Position numbers and translations under genes: made by a program. Positions 51,160 to 60,110 of a stretch of DNA of 64,000 nt are shown piece by piece (the stretch's first letter is position 1; every line of letters begins with the position of its first letter). Under the pieces are notes generated by a model. The model was not told the origin of the DNA. It made no database searches and saw only the letters and a program-made list of their open reading frames with translations. The stretch comes from Brevundimonas intermedia (GTDB taxonomy: Bacteria > Pseudomonadota > Alphaproteobacteria > Caulobacterales > Caulobacteraceae): NCBI RefSeq assembly GCF_004614235.1, contig NZ_SPVH01000001.1, positions 124,001 through 188,000 of the forward strand, in the 5' to 3' direction.

Positions 51160-51621
51160 ATGGCCGAAACCCTGACCTTCACCCTGGACACCGGCGACGG
51201 CGAAGCCCGCGACGTGGTCATCAAGCTGCGCTCCGACCTGGCCCCCGGCCACGTCGAACGCATCACCGAACTGGCCTCGGAAGGCTTTTATGACGGCGTC
51301 GTCTTCCACCGCGTGATCGCCGGCTTCATGGCCCAGGGCGGCGATCCCACCGGCACCGGCACCTCGGGCTCCAAGAAGCCGAACCTGAAGGCCGAGTTCT
51401 CGGCCGAGCCGCACAAGCGCGGCGTCTGCTCGATGGCCCGCACGTCCGATCCCAACAGCGCCAACTCGCAGTTCTTCATCTGCCTGGACGACGCCACCTT
51501 CCTGGACCGCCAGTACACCGTCTGGGGCGAAGTCGAATCCGGCATGGAACACGTCGACGCCCTGCCCAAGGGCGAGCCGCCGCGCGCCCCCGGCAAGATC
51601 GTCAAGGCGACGGTCAACTAA
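51160..51621 (+). CDS. Cyclophilin-type peptidyl-prolyl isomerase, cytoplasmic
   Basis: From ATG 51160 (AGAGGA upstream) the protein is 153 residues with no signal peptide. The cyclophilin core is complete: VVFHRVIAGFMAQGGDPTGTGTSG with the catalytic arginine in FHRV, SMARTSDPNSANSQFFICL, and LDRQYTVWGEV. It speeds cis-trans isomerisation of prolyl bonds, in the manner of PpiB. It is divergent from rlmE, 73 bases apart. Confidence 0.95.
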   Translation: MAETLTFTLDTGDGEARDVVIKLRSDLAPGHVERITELASEGFYDGVVFHRVIAGFMAQGGDPTGTGTSGSKKPNLKAEFSAEPHKRGVCSMARTSDPNSANSQFFICLDDATFLDRQYTVWGEVESGMEHVDALPKGEPPRAPGKIVKATVN

Positions 51622-51752
51622 AGCGAAATCGGCAGAGTTAGACTTCGTCCAACTCGGATTAGATTTCGCGCAACAAGAATGTGCGCAATCTTGACGTTTC
51701 CCGGCGATGGCTTTCAGTTGCGAGACTGAGCCATCGTCGGGGGACGACATCC

Positions 51753-52853
51753 TTGCGTATTCTTCTGGTCATCGAGCCGTCCGGCGGCGGCTCGGGGCGT
51801 CACGTGGTCGATCTGGCCCGCGCCCTGATCCAGAGCGGCCATCAGGTTTCCCTGATCTATTCGCCGCGACGCGCCGAGGCCTGGTTTCATACCGAGGTCG
51901 CCGCCCTCTCTCTGCACGCCCTCGAACGCCTGCCGATGCGGCGAGGCGTCGGTCCGTGGGACATCGCCTGTCTTCACGCGCTCAATCGCCTGATCGCGCG
52001 TCTCGGCCCGTTCGAGATCGTGCACGGCCATAGCGCCAAGGCCGGCGCCCTGGTTCGCCTGGCCCACGCCCCCGGCGCCGCCCGCATCTACACCCCCCAC
52101 GCCCTGCCGATGATGGGGCCGCCCAGTCTGTCGAAGACCGCCGCCGGCATCGCGGAGTTCCTGTTGGTGCAAGCGGGCGGCGCCGCCGTCATCGCGGTCT
52201 CCGACGAGGAAGCCGCCGTCGCGCGCCGCTGGGGCCTGCCTTCACATCGCCTCCACGTCGTCCCCAACGGCCTTGCCGCCCTGCCGTCCACAGATCGTCA
52301 GGCGGCCCGACGGGCGCTGAACCTCCCCGCCGACGCCCTCGCGGTCGGCTTCGTCGGTCGGCTTTGCGAGCAGAAGGATCCCGTCCGCTTCGCCCAGGCC
52401 ATACGTCGGGCCAACGCCGCCGACCCGCGCGTCGTCGGCGTCCTGATCGGCGACGGCGACCTGGCCCCGGCGGTCGAGGCTGCGGGCGGCCGGGCCGTGC
52501 GGCTGATGGGCGGCCGCGACGCCCGATCCCTGATGGCGGGCTTCGACCTGTTCGTCATGACCAGCCGCTATGAGGCCGGCGCCTACGCCATGATCGAGGC
52601 CGCCGCCCTGGGCCTGCCGATCGTGACCACCGACGTCGGCGGCGTCGCCTGCCTGATCCAGGCCGGCGCCCGCATCGACCGCCTGCCCCAGGACGCCGCG
52701 CCGGACCCCCTGGCCCAGGAGATGCTCGCTGCACTGCAAAGCCGCGTCGTCCCCTTGCCCGTCGCAGGGACCGCTCTGTGTGCGTCGCGCATGGCCGAAC
52801 AGACGGTCCAGATCTACCGCGACGCCTTCGCCCTTCGGCGCCTGGGTGGCTGA
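51753..52853 (+). CDS. Glycosyltransferase family 4
   Basis: The TTG at 51753 follows GGGGGA and gives 366 residues beginning RILLVIEPSGGGSGRHVVDLARAL, the N-terminal Rossmann start of GT4 enzymes. The nucleotide-sugar domain shows VVPNGLAALP, VGFVGRLCEQKDPVRFAQAI and the acidic SRYEAGAYAMIEAAALGLPIV site. It should transfer a sugar from an NDP or UDP donor with retention at the inner membrane face. It opens the polysaccharide locus; the donor and acceptor are unknown. The stop overlaps the next gene by eight bases. Confidence 0.9.
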   Translation: MRILLVIEPSGGGSGRHVVDLARALIQSGHQVSLIYSPRRAEAWFHTEVAALSLHALERLPMRRGVGPWDIACLHALNRLIARLGPFEIVHGHSAKAGALVRLAHAPGAARIYTPHALPMMGPPSLSKTAAGIAEFLLVQAGGAAVIAVSDEEAAVARRWGLPSHRLHVVPNGLAALPSTDRQAARRALNLPADALAVGFVGRLCEQKDPVRFAQAIRRANAADPRVVGVLIGDGDLAPAVEAAGGRAVRLMGGRDARSLMAGFDLFVMTSRYEAGAYAMIEAAALGLPIVTTDVGGVACLIQAGARIDRLPQDAAPDPLAQEMLAALQSRVVPLPVAGTALCASRMAEQTVQIYRDAFALRRLGG

Positions 52854-53907
52854 GCCCCTCTTCATCAACGGCCGCTTCCTGACCCAACCCATGAGCGGGG
52901 TGCAACGCTATGCCCGCGAGATCGTCCGCGCCCTGGACAGACGTCCCGACGCCGCCGACCGCTACGTCCTGCTCACGCCCGTCGGCGCCGACGATCTTCA
53001 GCTCACGACCCTCCCCGTCCAGACCGTGCCGAGCGGACGCGACCACCTGTGGGAACAGACCGCCCTGGCCTGGGCCGCGCGCCACGGCCGCCTGTTGTCG
53101 CTGGGCGGCTCAGGTCCCGTTCTGCATCCCCGGCAGATCGTCGTCATCCATGACGCCGCCGTCTTCCGCCATCCCGAACATTTCCGCCGGGGCTACGCCG
53201 CCTTCCACCGCATCCTCGGCCGACTGCTGGCGCGCCAGGCTCGACTGGCGACCGTGTCCGAGTTCTCCCGCCGAGAGCTGGCGACGGCGCTGAACCTGCC
53301 GCCCGCCGACATCACGGCGGCCCCGAACAGCGCCGACCATCTTCGCAACATCATGCCAGACCCCGCTGCCATCGAGAGGTTCGACCTGACGGGCCGCCCC
53401 TATTTCGTGGCCCTCGGCAATCTGACGCCGAACAAGAATCTGGCCGTCGCAATCCGCGCCCTCGCCCGCCTTGCCGACCCGACCGTTCGCCTGGTCCTGA
53501 TCGGCGCACGTGCGCCTAAAATCTTCGATCAACCGACCATCCAGACCGACCCGCGTCTCATCTTCGCCGGCCGGCGTTCCGACGTCGAGATCGCGGCCCT
53601 GCTCCGCGGCGCGCGCGGCCTCATATTTCCCAGCCTCTACGAAGGCTTCGGCATCCCCCCGCTGGAAGCCTTCGTCCATGGTTGCCCGGTCATCGCCTCG
53701 GACATCGCCGCGACGCGAGAGGTCTGCGCCGACGCCGCCCTCTATTTCGCCCCCCACGACGACGCGACCCTGGCCGGTCATATGACCCGCCTGCTGACCG
53801 CGACAGACCCAGCCCGCCGCGAGGCCGGTTTGCGACGCGCCGCGCTCTATTCCTGGTCCCGCTCGGCCGAAATCCTAGACGACCTTCTGACCAGCACCTG
53901 GCGATAG
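52846..53907 (+). CDS. Glycosyltransferase family 4 (mannosyltransferase-like)
   Basis: The GTG at 52846 gives 353 residues starting LFINGRFLTQPMSGVQRYAREIVRAL, typical of the WbaZ-like GT4 branch. The C-terminal domain has YFVALGNLTPNKNLAVAI and the conserved PSLYEGFGIPPLEAFVHGCPVIASDIAATREVC. It overlaps the previous GT gene by eight bases. The 3' end overlaps a convergent GT gene by 61 bases, which is unusual. Confidence 0.9.
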   Translation: MAEPLFINGRFLTQPMSGVQRYAREIVRALDRRPDAADRYVLLTPVGADDLQLTTLPVQTVPSGRDHLWEQTALAWAARHGRLLSLGGSGPVLHPRQIVVIHDAAVFRHPEHFRRGYAAFHRILGRLLARQARLATVSEFSRRELATALNLPPADITAAPNSADHLRNIMPDPAAIERFDLTGRPYFVALGNLTPNKNLAVAIRALARLADPTVRLVLIGARAPKIFDQPTIQTDPRLIFAGRRSDVEIAALLRGARGLIFPSLYEGFGIPPLEAFVHGCPVIASDIAATREVCADAALYFAPHDDATLAGHMTRLLTATDPARREAGLRRAALYSWSRSAEILDDLLTSTWR

Positions 53908-55058
53908 ATCGCCCTGTGGGCGTCGATGATGGAGGTTTCGGTCCACGTCGGCGCGCCGCTTCCGGCGAACCGCCAACGCTCCGGCTCCGCTAGCACCTTG
54001 CCCATGGCCCGCGCCAGCGCGTCTTCGTCCCCCGGCTCCACGAGGGTCGCCGCTCCCGCCCCGCTCGCCGCCTCGGGCAGACCGCCGATGCGTGACGCAA
54101 TCACGCCCCGCCCCTGCTGCACCGCCTCGACCACGACCCGCCCGAACGGCTCGGCCCAGACGGCCGGCGCGACCAGCACATCGACGGCAGGCCAGAAGTC
54201 CGCCGCCTCCACCTGCCCCAGCCAGACGATGCGCGGATCGGCATAGGCCCGCCTCAACCCCTCCACATAAGACGCCTCGCCCCGCCCTGCGATCCTCAGC
54301 CGCCAGTCGCCCTCCAGCCCCGTCGCCGCGCGCAACAGGACTTCGATCCCCTTTTCCGGCTCGACCCGCCCCATGAAGCCGAACGTCACGACCGGATCGT
54401 CCGCCAGCGACGACCGAGCCGCAACCACCGCCTCCGACGCCGCATTGCCGATCACCGACGCCGCCGCGTCCCGAAAATATCCGGCGGCCTGATGCGTCTC
54501 CAGCACCGGCCGGCTCAGTGCGATCACATGATTTACCGCCTGCGCACGAGCCCGCTTGCCCGACGTCAGCACCGCGCACGATCCGCACCGTTGCTCGCAG
54601 CGCCGTTCGCGCCAAAACATCGACGCCCGCGCGCACATCATCGACCAGTCCCTCAGCGTCTGCACCAGCGGCAGGTCTCGTCGCGCCGCCGCCCGATAGA
54701 CCGACAGCGAAAACCCCGTCGTCAGATGCAGATGGATCAGGTCGGGCCGCACCCGCTCCACGACCCGATCGACCGCCCCATCCATCCACGGATTGGCGGC
54801 CTCCAGCCCATGCCACATGGCGCGCCGAACCGGCGACCGACGCTCGCCGTCATAGGGCCAATAGAGATTTTTCAACGGCAGGCGATGCACCGAAACGCCC
54901 CCGACCACCGCCTCGACCGTCTCCCGTCCGGACTGAAGCGTAAGCACCGACACATCGGTCCCCGCCCCCACCAGCCCCTGCGCCAACTGCGCTACGCTGC
55001 GTTCCGCGCCCCCGACCTGGGCCGGCGGATACAGGGTGTTGACGATCAGCACCCTCAC
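53847..55058 (-). CDS. Glycosyltransferase family 4
   Basis: The GTG at 55058, overlapping the polymerase-like gene's stop (GTGA), gives 403 residues. It starts RVLIVNTLYPPAQVGGAERSVAQLAQGL and has the GT4 donor site FGFMGRVEPEKGIEVLLRA and AEPFGRVVVEAVQQGRGVIAS. A cluster of four cysteines (CARASMFWRERRCEQRCGSC) sits between the domains, as in a branch of GT4 enzymes with a structural zinc-like site. It is the last gene of a five-gene minus-strand unit. Confidence 0.9.
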   Translation of the reverse strand: MRVLIVNTLYPPAQVGGAERSVAQLAQGLVGAGTDVSVLTLQSGRETVEAVVGGVSVHRLPLKNLYWPYDGERRSPVRRAMWHGLEAANPWMDGAVDRVVERVRPDLIHLHLTTGFSLSVYRAAARRDLPLVQTLRDWSMMCARASMFWRERRCEQRCGSCAVLTSGKRARAQAVNHVIALSRPVLETHQAAGYFRDAAASVIGNAASEAVVAARSSLADDPVVTFGFMGRVEPEKGIEVLLRAATGLEGDWRLRIAGRGEASYVEGLRRAYADPRIVWLGQVEAADFWPAVDVLVAPAVWAEPFGRVVVEAVQQGRGVIASRIGGLPEAASGAGAATLVEPGDEDALARAMGKVLAEPERWRFAGSGAPTWTETSIIDAHRAIYRQVLVRRSSRISAERDQE

Positions 55059-56281
55059 GGCGCCACCGGCCTTCGCCACGCCAGCGCCGCGACCAGACAC
55101 GACAGGAAGACGAACCCCGCCCCCTGCGTCAGGTCCTCGCTGAACACCGTCGCCAGCAGATAGACCGACAGCGGCGTCAGGGAGTCCAGCCGCGCCGCCG
55201 ACCACAGATGCAGCCCCAGCATGACCAGGGCCGCGATCACTCCCACCGTCCGCGCCATGAACAGATAGCCGTTGTGACTGACCGACAGCGCCCGAAACGG
55301 CCCCATCTCGTCCGCCGACGACCAGCCCGCGCCCATCGGCCGTTCGACAACCAGATCGACCGTCCGCCGCCAGGTCAGCATCCGCCCCGCCAGATTGTCC
55401 TCAAGCGTCGCCCGGTTGAACCGCCCTGCAAACCGCCCGCTATCGATATCGAAACGCCCGGTCTGCAGCGCCGACAACCCAGCCGCCAGCACGCACACCA
55501 CCAGCACCACCCCCAGCGGCCTGATCCGCTCACGCCACCGCCATCCCACGACGATGCGAGCCAGCCCCGCCAGAACCGCCGCCCCCATCCCGCCTCTCGA
55601 CAGGGTGCTGAAGAAGCCAAGGACAGCCAGACCGGTCCCGCCCCACGTCGTCGCCCGCACCGCCCAGCGACGACCCGCCAGGATCACCCCCGACGGAACC
55701 GCCAGGCCGATCATCGCCATCGCCGCGTTCGGATGCTCGGCCAGGGTCGTGAGCCGGACCTGAGCAGCGGTCGTGGTCAGCAATGCGCGCGCCGAGGCCA
55801 AGCCCACATCCTGCAACCGCTCCAACCCGACCAGCAGCGCCAGGCCATAGGTCGCCAGATGACAGGCCGCGCCGATCAGGATCGCTGCAAAGAACAGCCG
55901 CCGCCGTCGCTCGTCCCTGACGATCAAACTCGCCGCCGCCGGTGCGACCAGGGCCGCGACGATCCACCGAAACCAGAACGCCCCGTCCCCGGCGTTCAGC
56001 CGCTCGCCGACCCGCGACGCTTGCAGCAACAGAGTGATCGTCAGAAACGCGGCCGCGACCGGACCGGCCGCCTTCAGAACCGGCGTCATCCGCCGCCATT
56101 CCATCACCGCCAACGGCAGGGCGACGGCCAGCTCCAAATCCCCCAGCCGCGGCCCGCTGACATGACCCGGAGCCAGAAAGATCGGCAGCGTCACGCCCAG
56201 CCCCAACAGAACCAGCGCCGTCTGCTGGTAAGCCGCGCCCACCTGTGACCACCTTGGCGTCGCCCCTCGTCGATCGCTCAC
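55055..56281 (-). CDS. O-antigen ligase/polymerase-like membrane protein
   Basis: From GTG 56281 (overlapping the GT2 stop as GTGA) the protein is 408 residues, with about ten membrane helices. The Wzy_C-type loop is suggested by VGLASARALLTTTAAQVRLTTLAEHPNAAMAMIG, the arginine-bearing FFSTLSRGGMGAAVLAGLA, and ERPMGAGWSSADEMGPFRALSVSHNGYLFMARTVG, with a conserved SHNGYL histidine. It either polymerises repeat units or ligates glycan to a lipid carrier in the periplasm. Ligase versus polymerase cannot be told from sequence. Confidence 0.8.
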   Translation of the reverse strand: MSDRRGATPRWSQVGAAYQQTALVLLGLGVTLPIFLAPGHVSGPRLGDLELAVALPLAVMEWRRMTPVLKAAGPVAAAFLTITLLLQASRVGERLNAGDGAFWFRWIVAALVAPAAASLIVRDERRRRLFFAAILIGAACHLATYGLALLVGLERLQDVGLASARALLTTTAAQVRLTTLAEHPNAAMAMIGLAVPSGVILAGRRWAVRATTWGGTGLAVLGFFSTLSRGGMGAAVLAGLARIVVGWRWRERIRPLGVVLVVCVLAAGLSALQTGRFDIDSGRFAGRFNRATLEDNLAGRMLTWRRTVDLVVERPMGAGWSSADEMGPFRALSVSHNGYLFMARTVGVIAALVMLGLHLWSAARLDSLTPLSVYLLATVFSEDLTQGAGFVFLSCLVAALAWRRPVAP

Positions 56282-57192
56282 GACGGCGTGCAATGCTCGA
56301 CCTTCGGATCGAACCGCGCCCCGTCCACGACCCCCGCCATCAGCACCCCGGCCTTGCGCCAGCGCCCGCGCAACGCCAACCGGCCGGCGATCCGCAAACG
56401 CGACGCGACATAGCGCAAAGCCGAGCCCCGCCCCTCATGCCGCCGCTTGGCCAGGATGACGTTGCGGGTCAGATAGCGATGCAGCCGCTCGCGCCCCGGA
56501 TCGGCCTCGGTCTCGATGGTCAGATGCCCCGGCGCGGCGCGCACATGCACCACGCGACTGGCGGCGACCAGATAACCCGGCCCTTCCCGGGACAGGCGCA
56601 ACGTATATTCCGTATCGTCGCCCCAGATGAACATGGGCGCCAGCGGCAGGCCGTGCCGCGTCACCGCCGCGCGGCTGACCAGCACCGACACGAAGGTCGC
56701 CTGGCGCACCGGGATCAACCCCTGCTCCAGCCGCTCGCCCCAGTTGGGATAGCCAAGCACATTCCGCCGTCGGTCGATCTCCGGCGTATTGGTAAGATGC
56801 CCCTGCGGCGAGCGCACGCTGGAACACAGAAAGGCCGGCGTCACGTCCTCGTCGTCCAGCATCGTCTCGGCGCGCAACAGCGCCTCCAGCGCATCGGGTG
56901 CGGCCAGCACGTCGTCGTCCATCAGCCAGACCTGGTCGGCCCCGGCTTCGATCGCCGCACGGACCCCGGCGTTGAACCCGCCGGCCCCGCCGGTATTGAC
57001 CGGCATCCGGACCACCAGCGCCTTGCCGGCCCAGGCGTCGGCCAGCATCTCGGCCGTGCCGTCGTCGCTGGCGTTGTCGACCACCACCACCCCGTCGCAC
57101 GGACGCGTCTGGGCGATCAGGTGCGCCAGACAGCGTTCCAGCAACGCGCGCCGGTTCCACGTCACCACGACGGCCCATACCGAACCCGTCAC
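56278..57192 (-). CDS. GT2 glycosyltransferase, galactofuranosyltransferase-like
   Basis: The 304-residue protein has a GT-A fold: VVVTWNRRALLERCLAHL, VVVDNASDDGTAE, NTGGAGGFNAGVRAA and the metal-binding WLMDDDVLAAPDA. The FIWGDDTEYTLRL segment carries the likely catalytic acid. This pattern, especially the triple-Asp and GGFNAGV, is typical of the GlfT2 branch of GT2, which uses UDP-galactofuranose. Its direct coupling (GTGA) to UDP-galactopyranose mutase supports that role. The acceptor is unknown. Confidence 0.85.
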   Translation of the reverse strand: MTGSVWAVVVTWNRRALLERCLAHLIAQTRPCDGVVVVDNASDDGTAEMLADAWAGKALVVRMPVNTGGAGGFNAGVRAAIEAGADQVWLMDDDVLAAPDALEALLRAETMLDDEDVTPAFLCSSVRSPQGHLTNTPEIDRRRNVLGYPNWGERLEQGLIPVRQATFVSVLVSRAAVTRHGLPLAPMFIWGDDTEYTLRLSREGPGYLVAASRVVHVRAAPGHLTIETEADPGRERLHRYLTRNVILAKRRHEGRGSALRYVASRLRIAGRLALRGRWRKAGVLMAGVVDGARFDPKVEHCTPS

Positions 57193-58337
57193 GCCGCCAT
57201 CCTGGCCACAGCCGGCGCCAGCGATTTCTCGACCAAGCTCAGCGCACGACCCACCGCCTGGTCCATGTTATAATACTGAAAGTCCGCCAGCCGCCCGGCG
57301 AACCAGACCTTGCCCGCCAGCGTCGCCGCCATCGCCCGGTACTGCGCCGCCAACCCGCGAGAGGCCTCTGACAGGACCGGATAATAGGGCGCGTTCACCC
57401 CCATCTCGTGCGCGACCGGATATTCGGTCACGGTCGCCGTCGTCGCGCCCCGCTCGCCGGTCAGATGGCGAAAGTCGGTGATGCGGGTGAAGTCAAATTC
57501 GTTGGGATAGTTGACGGTCCCGACCGGCAGGCCGTGCTCCACATCGACGATCTGATGTTCGAACCGCACGCTGCGATAGGGCAAGGCCCCCGCCGACCGT
57601 CCGAAATAGTCGTCCAGCGCGCCGCAATAGACCATGCGGTCCCACGTCTGCGCCCCGACCTGATCCATGCCGGTGTTCAGCGACACATGAATGTTGGGGT
57701 GATCCAGCAGCCGGTCGAACAGGGCCCCATACCCTTCGCGCGGCATGGCCTGATAACGATCAACAAAGTATCGGTCGTCCCGACTGATCGCGACCGGCAC
57801 GCGCGCCAGGACCGACGCGTCCAGTGCGTCGGCGGCCACGCCCCACTGTTTGGCGGTGTAGTTCGCGAACAGCTTGTCGAACACATAGTCCGCCAGGAAC
57901 CTCAGGTCCGCATCGTCCGTCGCCTGTCTCAGGTCATGGATGCTGGGCCGCGCGCCGAAACCGAACCTCTGCACCAGCGTGTCCGACAGCCGTTCCGCCA
58001 TCCGTTCGGGAAACAGCAGCCGTATCGAGTCCAGATTGAACGGCACCGGCACCAGCCGCCCGTCCACATGCCCCCGAACCCGATGGAAATAGGGCCGCCA
58101 CGCCGTGAACTGGCCCAGATAGTCGAAGATACGCGCGCTGTTGGTGTGAAACACATGCGGCCCATAGGGATGGATCAGCCGCCCGCCCTCGTCGCGCCGG
58201 TCATGGGCATTGCCGCCGACATGATCGCGCCGGTCGATCAGCAGCACCGTCTGATCCAGCCCGCGCGCCAGCCGCTCGGCGACCGCCGCCCCGGTGAAGC
58301 CCGCCCCGACGATCAGCCAGTCATACCGCCTGGACAT
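57189..58337 (-). CDS. glf: UDP-galactopyranose mutase
   Basis: The 382-residue flavoenzyme interconverts UDP-galactopyranose and UDP-galactofuranose in the cytoplasm. The FAD site is WLIVGAGFTGAAVAERLA with RRDHVGGNAHD, then YGPHVFHTNSARIFDYL, YTAKQWG and NYPNEFDFTRITDFRHLTG; the C-terminus has FAGRLADFQYYNMDQAV. All are diagnostic of Glf. ATG 58337 is chosen because GGGAGG stands about five bases before it, too near for GTG 58340. It overlaps the flippase gene by 17 bases and precedes the Galf-transferase-like gene. Confidence 0.97.
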   Translation of the reverse strand: MSRRYDWLIVGAGFTGAAVAERLARGLDQTVLLIDRRDHVGGNAHDRRDEGGRLIHPYGPHVFHTNSARIFDYLGQFTAWRPYFHRVRGHVDGRLVPVPFNLDSIRLLFPERMAERLSDTLVQRFGFGARPSIHDLRQATDDADLRFLADYVFDKLFANYTAKQWGVAADALDASVLARVPVAISRDDRYFVDRYQAMPREGYGALFDRLLDHPNIHVSLNTGMDQVGAQTWDRMVYCGALDDYFGRSAGALPYRSVRFEHQIVDVEHGLPVGTVNYPNEFDFTRITDFRHLTGERGATTATVTEYPVAHEMGVNAPYYPVLSEASRGLAAQYRAMAATLAGKVWFAGRLADFQYYNMDQAVGRALSLVEKSLAPAVARMAA

Positions 58338-59595
58338 CACGCCTCCCGCGGGTCTGAAACAACGCGCCCCAATGCGCCTTCAGACCGAACAGACAGGCGA
58401 GCACCACCGCCGTCTCACCAACGATCCGCGCCCACGCCATGCCTGCCGCCCCGAACTGCGGCGCCAGCAGAACCGCCGGTCCCAATGTCGCCACGCATCC
58501 CACCCCCACGATCACGGCGAACCGCCGATCCATCCTCAGCGGCGTCATCAGTTGAAGCCCCAGCACCTGGCTGATCGCCACCAGCGGCAGAACCCAGACC
58601 AGCAACCTCAGCACCTCGACCGCCGGCGCGAACCCCTGTCCGAAAAGCAGCCGCACCAGGATCGGCGCCGCCAGCGTCAGACCCGCCGCCGAGACAATGA
58701 ACCCCGCTGCCGACAGCCCCAACACCCACCGCGCCGTGCGAAAGGCCGCCCCCGCATCCTCGACCAGCAGACCGGCGATCCGGGGCGCGATCAGTCCGGC
58801 CAGCGGCCGCATCAACGATCCCGACGCCGAAACCAGCCGGTCCGCCACGCCGTAAAGCGCCGCCTGTACAGGCCCGGCCAGGGCCGCGACCATCAGAACC
58901 CCCGCTCCCGTATAGGCGACGACTGCCGCACGGCTGGCGAACAGAGGCGCGCCCTCGACCAGCGCCCGCCGCATGAACCCGCGCCCCGGCGCCGTCACCC
59001 CATGACGTCGAAACAGCAGCAATGCGCTTGCGGCTGCCCCGGCCCAGACGCCCGCCGCCTGAACCGCCATCACCCCGCCGACGGACAAGGATGGCCACGC
59101 CAGCACTGCGACCGTCGCCGCCAGGGCGAACCCGACCTCCAGCATCGCCGCCGGCGCCGGATCGCGAATCCCCTGAAAGAACCACAACAGACTGGCGCCC
59201 TGGCCTACGCCCAACAGGATCGCCATCGCCACGGCGAAGCCCGCGCCATCCAGAACGGGATTGATCATCGCCAGACCGACGCCGCCGACGACGGCCGGCG
59301 CCGCCAGCACGCCGCGCATCGCCAGCGCCTGACCGACGATGACGCCCCGCCCCTCGATCGTCCCGGCGATGTCGCGCGGACCCGAGATCGAAAGCCCGTA
59401 ATCGACCACCACCGCCACGATCAGCGCCAGCGCGATCCCCGCCGCATAGACCCCGAACCCGTCCAGCCCCAGCCGTCGGGTCAGGACTGGATAGAGCAAC
59501 AGCGGCGAGATATACCGGGCGACATGGGCGCCATACAGCCAGCCGGCGTCGGCCACGCCCCGCGCAGACAGCAATCGGTGACCGCCTTCTCCCAA
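58321..59595 (-). CDS. Polysaccharide flippase (Wzx-like, MATE/MVF superfamily)
   Basis: The 424-residue protein starts at TTG 59595 and has about 12-14 membrane helices with very few charged residues. It has the N-terminal ARYISPLLLYPVLTRRLGLDGFGVYA segment of Wzx/RfbX proteins, a conserved early arginine pair, and DYGLSISGPRDIA. It should flip the lipid-linked glycan repeat across the inner membrane. It is the first gene of the five-gene minus-strand unit (flippase, glf, GT2, ligase-like, GT4). Confidence 0.88.
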   Translation of the reverse strand: MGEGGHRLLSARGVADAGWLYGAHVARYISPLLLYPVLTRRLGLDGFGVYAAGIALALIVAVVVDYGLSISGPRDIAGTIEGRGVIVGQALAMRGVLAAPAVVGGVGLAMINPVLDGAGFAVAMAILLGVGQGASLLWFFQGIRDPAPAAMLEVGFALAATVAVLAWPSLSVGGVMAVQAAGVWAGAAASALLLFRRHGVTAPGRGFMRRALVEGAPLFASRAAVVAYTGAGVLMVAALAGPVQAALYGVADRLVSASGSLMRPLAGLIAPRIAGLLVEDAGAAFRTARWVLGLSAAGFIVSAAGLTLAAPILVRLLFGQGFAPAVEVLRLLVWVLPLVAISQVLGLQLMTPLRMDRRFAVIVGVGCVATLGPAVLLAPQFGAAGMAWARIVGETAVVLACLFGLKAHWGALFQTRGRRDVQAV

Positions 59596-59675
59596 CTGCC
59601 GCCCCCGCGCTCAACTCAGGGGTGATGTTTAGACACGCATAACCATGTTCGCAAGCGTGGCGTCGGACACCCTCT

Positions 59676-60089
59676 TCAGCCGAAACGGCCCTCGGCCCAG
59701 CGCGCGGCGAAATAGCCGCCCGTCGCCGACACCATGGTCAAGGTCGTGCCCCAGATCAGGTCGATGATCGTCAGCTTGGTCTGCCAGACCGCCAGCGTCG
59801 CCTGATTGGTCAGGTCGTAGGTGGCGTAGGCGACGAAGCCCAGGACCGCCCCGTTAATCGCCGCCCGCGTCCAGTTCCCTTCCTTCAGGGCCGGAGCGAT
59901 GGCCAGGAAGACCGTTCCCGCGATGGAGATCAGATAGAAGGCCACCGCCGCCTTCATGTCCGGCTTGTCCGCCATGATCGGCCCCAGCACGGGCTTGTAG
60001 AGCCGGTCGGTCATGGTCGTCAGCCAGACGAAGTCGATGGCGGCGAACGTCAGGCCCGCCCCGAGGTATGCCGCGACATATTTGATCAT
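59676..60089 (-). CDS. DUF2177 family membrane protein
   Basis: This 137-residue protein has four predicted membrane helices, with YVAAYLGAGLTFAAIDFVWL and GAVLGFVAYATYDLTNQATL typical of DUF2177. The function is unknown. It lies 21 bases downstream of the cyclopropane-synthase-like gene, and in many proteobacteria the two families are neighbours, so a role in membrane-lipid modification is possible. Confidence 0.87.
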   Translation of the reverse strand: MIKYVAAYLGAGLTFAAIDFVWLTTMTDRLYKPVLGPIMADKPDMKAAVAFYLISIAGTVFLAIAPALKEGNWTRAAINGAVLGFVAYATYDLTNQATLAVWQTKLTIIDLIWGTTLTMVSATGGYFAARWAEGRFG

Positions 60090-60110
60090 GCTCGTATCCT
60101 CAGTTGGGTT

